Shown here one piece after another: positions 1 to 4,808 of a stretch of DNA of 6,659 nt. Numbering within the stretch: position 1 is the first letter of the stretch; each line of letters starts with the position of its first letter. The position numbers were made by a program, and so were the translations under genes. The DNA lies in assembly GCA_937880835.1 (NCBI GenBank), contig CALGRN010000357.1, positions 1-6,659 on the forward strand, read 5' to 3'. The stretch comes from an uncultured Prevotella sp. GTDB taxonomy: Bacteria; Bacteroidota; Bacteroidia; Bacteroidales; Bacteroidaceae. The notes under the pieces are model-generated. The model saw nothing but the letters and a program-made list of their open reading frames with translations, was not told the origin of the DNA and did not search any database.

Positions 1-136
1 ATGACAAAACGCTTTTTGTAGTTCTAAAAAGCAATTAAACATTGCCTTCTTCGCCCAATTAGCAAAATATAAAGGTTGTTGTTGCTTTCTTTGAAATGTT
101 TTTTGTAGCCATACCTATACTAAATAGTGTTGTTTT

Positions 137-172
137 ACATTTATAGGACAGACGGGTCTGTCCTATAAATGT
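137..172. repeat. Perfect 17-bp inverted repeat (hairpin) with 2-nt spacer
   Basis: The left arm is 137-153 and the right arm is 156-172, separated by GG at 154-155. All 17 pairs are Watson-Crick, with a GC-rich inner part (GGACAGAC / GTCTGTCC) and an AT-rich outer part. Neither side carries a T-run in the direction of transcription, so it is not a standard intrinsic terminator. It could be the operator of a dimeric regulator, a cruciform-forming site, a dispersed palindromic repeat, or the terminator or leader structure of a gene left of the window. The sequence does not decide between these. Confidence 0.8.
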
Positions 173-267
173 TGATTGGTGATGTATATATTAACGTGAA
201 TTCAACGAATTTAATTCATTCGATAATTTGATGAATAACAATGATTTTTGTCGCTTTAAATTATAAA

Positions 268-296
268 TTAATGCGAGTTTTCGAAACTCACATTAA
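268..296. repeat. 13-bp hairpin with 3-nt loop
   Basis: The arms 268-280 and 284-296 pair at 12 of 13 positions around loop TCG. The single mismatch (C274 with A290) becomes a G-U pair if the minus strand is transcribed, so the helix is complete only in minus-strand RNA. Sequence past the stem in that direction is T/A-rich (TTTATAATTTAAAG), giving a weak terminator-like look. It lies inside the MITE-like segment. Confidence 0.55.
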
Positions 297-328
297 TAAA
301 GTTAGAAATAAACAGTTTGCAAAATGAA

Positions 329-417
329 TTTCAAAAGCTATTGTTTCGCGTTCTGAAACTTATACTTTTGTGTCTTGAAAGCTATACTTTTGCAACGCAA
401 AACAATAGCTTTTGAAA
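329..417. repeat. Long interrupted palindrome with 41-nt loop
   Basis: The 18-base arms 329-346 and 400-417 are perfect reverse complements (core CAAAAGCTATTGTTT). After one mismatch the stem resumes for five pairs, 348-352 with 394-398, leaving loop 353-393. A 23-of-24 stem of this length in non-coding DNA is unlikely by chance. The loop holds two near-identical tandem units (355-372 and 377-394, 22-base offset), each containing ATACTTTTG. It may be the stem of an element-encoded RNA or a recombination or regulatory palindrome. Confidence 0.7.
341..370 (+). promoter_or_regulatory. Bacteroidetes-type promoter-like sequence (forward)
   Basis: TTG at 341-343, a 19-bp spacer and TACTTTTG at 363-370 fit the Bacteroidetes primary sigma factor pattern (TTG near -33, TAnnTTTG near -7). 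A second TACTTTTG follows at 385-392 but with only a 14-bp spacing to the nearest TTG. No ORF lies downstream on the forward strand, so if active it would make a non-coding transcript starting near 377. In AT-rich DNA such matches occur by chance, hence low confidence. Confidence 0.3.
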
Positions 418-444
418 AACAGTTTTTTATACTTTGATTTTCAC

Positions 445-504
445 TGTTATACAAAGTAAGTTTTTTGAGTGCTTATAATGTATGTTATAGTGTTATACAA
501 TGTA
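445..504 (+). repeat. Pair of 14-bp direct repeats, 46 bp apart
   Basis: TGTTATACAAAGTA at 445-458 and TGTTATACAATGTA at 491-504 differ at one position. They lie in the right half of the MITE-like segment. Their function is unknown; they could be paired protein-binding sites or an old local duplication. Confidence 0.45.
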
Positions 505-844
505 TTCAGACAAGCAGCAGTCAAATAACTGTTTAGTATATAAAAAAACATGTTGTTTGGAAATGAATTCGTCGAACTAACGTTAATTATAATCATATTT
601 TATTTTAAAATTTAGTGCTGCACCTTTGTCTGTAATATCATGTTTAAAAGCCTATAATGTACATTTGAATTATTTGATAAAAGTAGGTTTATGTGCCAAA
701 AAGTAAATTTTAGCAAATAAGTCAAATATTCAATAAAAAATAAACAGTATCGTATCCCAGAAAGTTGTAAATCATTCTTTAATTACCTCCTTATATTGTT
801 GTTTTAGGGATTTCTAAGGAGTCGTTCAAATTTTCAACTTACTT

Positions 845-894
845 AAAACAAAATAGTACACCTATATGTTAAATAAAACATATAGGTGTACTAT
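845..894 (-). terminator. Rho-independent terminator of the yidC-dpp5-MFS unit
   Basis: Arms 853-870 and 877-894 form a perfect 18-bp stem (core AGTACACCTATATG) around a 6-nt loop. Read on the minus strand, the stem is followed directly by TTTGTTTT (852 down to 845), the U-tract expected of an intrinsic terminator. It lies 15 bp past the transporter stop codon and so ends the minus-strand transcript. In the forward direction there is no comparable T-run, so it looks one-directional. Confidence 0.88.
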
Positions 895-909
895 ATAACT
901 TATATGCAA

Positions 910-2532
910 TTAACTTTTTATATTGGGTTCTTCAAGTCCAAGATGTTTCTTCTTATCAACAACCTTCAAAGCAAGACCGATAAGCAAAGCAATAACACCT
1001 AAACTTGCAAGCATTATAAGCGGAGCAGTGTAGTCAAGCTGTGTTGGATCGGTGACACCTACGTTTGTCTTATCCAACACTTTTCCTATTAACAAAGGGA
1101 AAAGCCACAAACCGATGTTCTGAATCCAGAATATCAATGCATAAGCAGAACCTATAATCTTAGCATCAACCAACTTCGGAACACTTGGCCATAAAGAAGC
1201 CGGTACAAGAGAGAATGATGCACCCAAAACCAAAATTGTAATGTATGCCACTACAACACCTCCCACTTGACTGTCTTTGAATATCGGAAGAACGAAAGCG
1301 AAAGTAAGATGACATAAAATTAGAAGCAAAGAGCCTAACACAAGCATAGAGGCTGCCTTTCCTTTATGATCCACAAAGCTACCGAGTATAGGGGTTATAC
1401 CCACAGCTAACAATGGGAACACTGCAAAAATAGACTCTGCCGACTGACGCATATAGCCCATATAGCAATAAAGAATAAGACTCAAAATAGACAATACAAG
1501 CATAGTATATTTAATGCTTTTCTTTTTCATGAAGTTAAACATGAAAGCTGTAACTGCTACCACGAGCATAATGATATACTGCACGATCGTCACACTTGAT
1601 GACGACCAGAATGAATCAGCAGGTAACTCTGTAAACGTGAGATTACATTGAAGCATATTTACAGCATATTTCTGGAATGGGAATATAGCAGAATAATATA
1701 GTACGCAAAGCAGTGCAACAAGCCAAAAGCCCATGCTTGTGAGTATTTTTCCCAAATCGCTTATCTTGAAAGGATCTTCTTTTTCTTCGGCTTCACCGGT
1801 CTGTGAGTCTAACTTCTTATCCATAAAGAAATAAACAACAAACATCATAAGTGCTATACATATCAATACAACACCGAAAGCAACAGAACGAGAAACATCA
1901 ATATGACCTCCTAATTTGGCAAAGAATGGTGAGAATATCATACATGTAGCAACACCAAGACGAGCCAAAGCCATCTCCGAACCCATAGCCAATGCCATTT
2001 CACGACCTTTAAACCATTTCACTATACCGCGTGACACTGTTATACCTGCCATTTCCGTACCACAACCGAAGATCATAAATCCGCAAGCTGCAACTTTGGC
2101 AGATGCAGGCATACCCTCATAAAATGGAGAGACACCAAGTTGTTCGAAAATAGGAATATGGTTAAGATTGTTTGTAAACCATACATCAAGCGCACTGCCT
2201 GCAAAACTTTCTGTAATGGCATAATATTTAATTAATGCGCCAATAAGCATAACTGCACCAGAAAGTACAGCAGTAAAGCGAACACCCATCTTGTCAAGAA
2301 TGATACCTGCAAAGATGAGAAAGAACACAAATACATTTAGGAATGTCTCAGAACCTTGCATGGTTCCGAATGATGTAGAGTCCCAACCTCTCTCTGATAA
2401 CATCAAATCTTTGATAGGAGAAAGGATGTCAACAAAGATGTATGCACAGAACATCGCCAATGATAAAAGAAGTAGAGCCGTCCAACGCATTCCAGCGGAG
2501 TCTCTCAATGTTTTTTGAATTTTGTCTGTCAT
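910..2532 (-). CDS. MFSD1-like major facilitator transporter, probable dipeptide importer
   Basis: This 540-residue inner-membrane protein has MFS motif-A loops at LDKMGVR (79-85) and FVDHKGK (386-392). Remembered human MFSD1 sequence matches well: WFKGREM (173-179), MALARLG (187-193), ASLWPSVPKLV (445-455) and IQNIGL (470-475) have direct counterparts. MFSD1 is a lysosomal dipeptide transporter; Glu160 and Arg191 here sit where its substrate-contacting Glu and Arg lie, 31 residues apart. Predicted helices are about 16-36, 61-79, 85-105, 146-166, 180-205, 214-236, 266-286, 312-334, 341-360, 367-385, 393-415, 427-447, 460-485 and 503-525. The eighth and ninth look like an extra hairpin between canonical TM7 and TM8. 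The cytoplasmic central loop (237-262) is acidic. The gene starts 43 bp after the dpp5 stop, which supports peptide uptake, though the substrate is inferred. The start has an A/T-rich leader without Shine-Dalgarno. Sugar-phosphate or organic-anion transport is the main alternative. Confidence 0.85.
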   Translation of the reverse strand: MTDKIQKTLRDSAGMRWTALLLLSLAMFCAYIFVDILSPIKDLMLSERGWDSTSFGTMQGSETFLNVFVFFLIFAGIILDKMGVRFTAVLSGAVMLIGALIKYYAITESFAGSALDVWFTNNLNHIPIFEQLGVSPFYEGMPASAKVAACGFMIFGCGTEMAGITVSRGIVKWFKGREMALAMGSEMALARLGVATCMIFSPFFAKLGGHIDVSRSVAFGVVLICIALMMFVVYFFMDKKLDSQTGEAEEKEDPFKISDLGKILTSMGFWLVALLCVLYYSAIFPFQKYAVNMLQCNLTFTELPADSFWSSSSVTIVQYIIMLVVAVTAFMFNFMKKKSIKYTMLVLSILSLILYCYMGYMRQSAESIFAVFPLLAVGITPILGSFVDHKGKAASMLVLGSLLLILCHLTFAFVLPIFKDSQVGGVVVAYITILVLGASFSLVPASLWPSVPKLVDAKIIGSAYALIFWIQNIGLWLFPLLIGKVLDKTNVGVTDPTQLDYTAPLIMLASLGVIALLIGLALKVVDKKKHLGLEEPNIKS

Positions 2533-2575
2533 AATATTTAATCAATGATTTTTATTAACTTTAAATACGTGTCAG

Positions 2576-4747
2576 TTATTTTTTTAGCCAACGATCAAGC
2601 CAGTTGAAGAATGTACGCTGCCAAAGAATACCATTCTGTGGTTTAAGTACCCAATGGTTTTCATCAGGGAAGAGAAGTAGTTCGGCAGGAATACCGCGAA
2701 GGCGTGCCGCATTGAATGCACCCATTCCTTGATTTGCATTTATACGATAGTCTTTCTCTCCGTGTATGCAAAGAATAGGTGTATCCCATTTGTCAACAAA
2801 CTTATGAGGACTGTTATCGTAAGTTCTCTTAGCATTTGCCGTAAGGTCTTTATTCCAATAGGCATCATCATATTCCCAATTTGAGAACCATACCTCTTCC
2901 GTATCAGTGTACATAGATTCGAGATTGAATGCACCGTCATGCGCTATAAAACATTTAAAGCGTTTATCATGATGTCCGGCAAGGTAATAAACACTGAACC
3001 CTCCGAAGCTTGCACCAACTGCACCGAGACGTTCTTTGTCAACATAAGGAAGATTTGCAACAGCGTCGTCTATTGCACTAAGATAGTCTTTCATACATTG
3101 TCCCGTCCAATCGCCGCTTATTTTTTCATTCCATTCACTGCCGTAACCGGGTAATCCGCGACGATTCGGAGCAACTACCACATATCCGTTTGCTGCCATC
3201 ATTTGGAAATTCCAACGGAAACTCCAAAACTGACTTACCGGACTTTGAGGACCTCCTTCGCAATAAAGCAATGTAGGATATTTCTTATTTGCATCAAAAT
3301 GAGGAGGAAGAATAATCCAAACTTGCATATCTTTTCCATCTGTTGTCTTAACCCAACGTTCTTCAACTTTACCCATCTCTATCTGATCATATATGTGTTT
3401 ATTCTCGTTGGATAGTTGAATTTGTGCGGATGTTTTCTCTTTCTTAGCCGGTGTTACTGCAAAAATCTCATTTGCGGCAGACATGCTGTGACGTAACGCG
3501 AGCAAAGATTTACCTGCATTGCCGAATAAAGATATGGAAGCATAGTCATGAACACCTTCGGTAAGTTGTTTAACCTCTCCTTTAAGATTTGTCTGATATA
3601 CATTCACCGTTGCATGCCAACAGCCGATGAAATACAAGTTCTTTGAATCGGCAGCCCAACAATAGTCGTCCACATTTGAATCGAACTTCTCTGTTACATA
3701 TTGTTTTGTTCCGTCTGTAAGAGTATAAACACATAGTCTGTTTCTGTCACTTTCATATCCATCGCGCATCATGCTCTGCCAAGCAACATATTTACCGTCG
3801 GGGGAGAATTTCGGATTAACGTCATACCCCATATTGTATTTATTATATTCAGCAGAGTTTATCTTCTGATATTGCATTGTTTTTGTGGCGTCAACTTCCG
3901 GAAAGTCTTTAAAATCACCTTTACATAAGTTAGAAGTCTTACGCGTACCTATATTATAAAGATAGATGTCCGTATCTGTCGATATGGCATAAGCCAATCC
4001 TTCTTTTTTACGACATGTGTATGCGATGCTCTTTGAGTCTGGACTCCAAGCCAATTGCTCTACACCTCCGAATGGAGCGGTAGGACATTCGTAAGGTTCT
4101 CCTGATAGTATATCGTAACCTTCGTTTATGCCTGAATCTGTAACATCTGCAAGAAAAGGATGAAGAATACTTTCTACATAATGATCCCAATGGCGATAAT
4201 TCATATCCGTAGCAAGTATTCCGGAAGCCAAAGGAAGATCGTCAGGATTCTTCTTAATCGTACCATGATAAGGCAATGATTTAACAAGGATTACTTTTTG
4301 TTCGTTTGGAGAGAACTTAAATCCTTCTATATCAATCTTGTCATTTGTCAACTGCTTACGCTCAGTACCGTCAGGATTCATCTTCCAAACCTGTCCCTCG
4401 TACAGATAGGCTATCTTTTTACCTCCTTCAATCCATATTGGATCAGTCTCGCTCTTTGCGCTTGTAGTCAGTTGGCGGTTGTTTTTGCCATCCTTATCCA
4501 TGATACAGATAACCTGATGACCTTTATTTTCTTTCACGCTGTAATATCCTACCTGATAAACAAAAAGTTTACCATCGGGCGAAGCCTGTGCAGATGCGAT
4601 TCTACCCATAGCCCAAAGAGCTTCCGGTGTCATACGATCGCCCTGCAATGTAATGTTGTTTTTACCAATGTTCACTTCTGATTGTGCTTTCATCTGTGAA
4701 ATTCCTGCTAAACTTAACATAGCAGCCAGTGCAATTGTTTTATTCAT
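2576..4747 (-). CDS. dpp5: Dipeptidyl peptidase 5 (S9 prolyl oligopeptidase family), secreted
   Basis: This 723-residue periplasmic serine exopeptidase removes dipeptides from peptide N-termini. Residues 1-21 form a signal peptide (MNK, hydrophobic stretch, MKA), which is why I start here and not at the in-frame ATG at 4777 that would add ten residues ahead of it. A beta-propeller (about 35-460) shows TolB/WD-like strands such as WSPDSKSIAY and FSPDGKYVAW. The alpha/beta hydrolase domain (about 460-723) has the nucleophile in GASFGG (Ser580), Asp666 in HGEKDYR and His698 in DENHWV. Long stretches match P. gingivalis DPP5 as I remember it (SQFWSFRWN, AGHHDKRF, DENHWVL), including the C-terminal LDRWLKK. 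It is about 40 residues longer than that 684-residue protein, mostly through an insert near 278-306 and the N-terminus. Known DPP5 prefers a hydrophobic P1 residue. It lies 61 bp after yidC and 43 bp before the transporter. An acylaminoacyl-peptidase is the less likely alternative. Confidence 0.93.
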   Translation of the reverse strand: MNKTIALAAMLSLAGISQMKAQSEVNIGKNNITLQGDRMTPEALWAMGRIASAQASPDGKLFVYQVGYYSVKENKGHQVICIMDKDGKNNRQLTTSAKSETDPIWIEGGKKIAYLYEGQVWKMNPDGTERKQLTNDKIDIEGFKFSPNEQKVILVKSLPYHGTIKKNPDDLPLASGILATDMNYRHWDHYVESILHPFLADVTDSGINEGYDILSGEPYECPTAPFGGVEQLAWSPDSKSIAYTCRKKEGLAYAISTDTDIYLYNIGTRKTSNLCKGDFKDFPEVDATKTMQYQKINSAEYNKYNMGYDVNPKFSPDGKYVAWQSMMRDGYESDRNRLCVYTLTDGTKQYVTEKFDSNVDDYCWAADSKNLYFIGCWHATVNVYQTNLKGEVKQLTEGVHDYASISLFGNAGKSLLALRHSMSAANEIFAVTPAKKEKTSAQIQLSNENKHIYDQIEMGKVEERWVKTTDGKDMQVWIILPPHFDANKKYPTLLYCEGGPQSPVSQFWSFRWNFQMMAANGYVVVAPNRRGLPGYGSEWNEKISGDWTGQCMKDYLSAIDDAVANLPYVDKERLGAVGASFGGFSVYYLAGHHDKRFKCFIAHDGAFNLESMYTDTEEVWFSNWEYDDAYWNKDLTANAKRTYDNSPHKFVDKWDTPILCIHGEKDYRINANQGMGAFNAARLRGIPAELLLFPDENHWVLKPQNGILWQRTFFNWLDRWLKK

Positions 4748-4808
4748 ATTATTAACGATTATTATATTCCATGTCATTTACATCAAAGAACAGGAAAATT
4801 ATTTCAGA

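Larger units (their letters stand above)
190..587. repeat. MITE-like segment bounded by imperfect terminal inverted repeats
   Basis: The left end (from 191, TTAACGTGAATTCAACGAAT) matches the reverse complement of the right end (586 backward, TTAACGTTAGTTCGACGAAT) at 17 of 20 positions, and about 21 of 26 when extended to 216/561. The first seven bases are identical. The enclosed 400 bp or so has no ORF of useful length but several hairpins, which suits a non-autonomous miniature element or the remnant of an insertion sequence. No clear target-site duplication is visible at the ends and no transposase is present, so mobility is inference. Chance similarity between AT-rich ends is unlikely over this length but not excluded. 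Confidence 0.4.
1..840. other. AT-rich intergenic region without a convincing gene
   Basis: No reading frame in this stretch looks like a normal protein gene. It is much richer in A and T than the coding part of the window and unusually rich in palindromes: a 17-bp hairpin at 137-172, a MITE-like unit at about 190-587 bounded by imperfect inverted repeats, and internal hairpins at 268-296 and 329-417. From about 590 to 840 I see only AT-rich sequence plus a 17-codon micro-ORF on the minus strand (722-775). At the left edge a minus-strand frame stays open from 114 to 1 and leaves the window. It could be the start of a neighbouring gene or chance; too little is visible to call it. Confidence 0.7.

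Noticed and set aside
355..394. Tandem 18-base units as a CRISPR or tandem array
   Set aside because: Only two copies exist, the offset is 22 bases with almost no spacer, and there are no cas genes.
660..667. TACATTTG as a -7 promoter box
   Set aside because: The nearest TTTG upstream (625-628) is 31 bp away, too far for the Bacteroidetes spacing, and no gene follows.
785..792. ACCTCCTT as the 3' end of a 16S rRNA gene
   Set aside because: Only the anti-Shine-Dalgarno core matches; the sequence before it does not resemble the conserved 16S helix 45.
4748..4777. Upstream ATG that would lengthen DPP5 by ten residues
   Set aside because: The extension (MTWNIIIVNN) precedes a good signal peptide beginning at the next Met, so the shorter start is far more likely.
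4748..4808. Terminator or independent promoter between yidC and dpp5
   Set aside because: No stem-loop with a T-run and no TTG-N19-TAnnTTTG match can be found on the minus strand.
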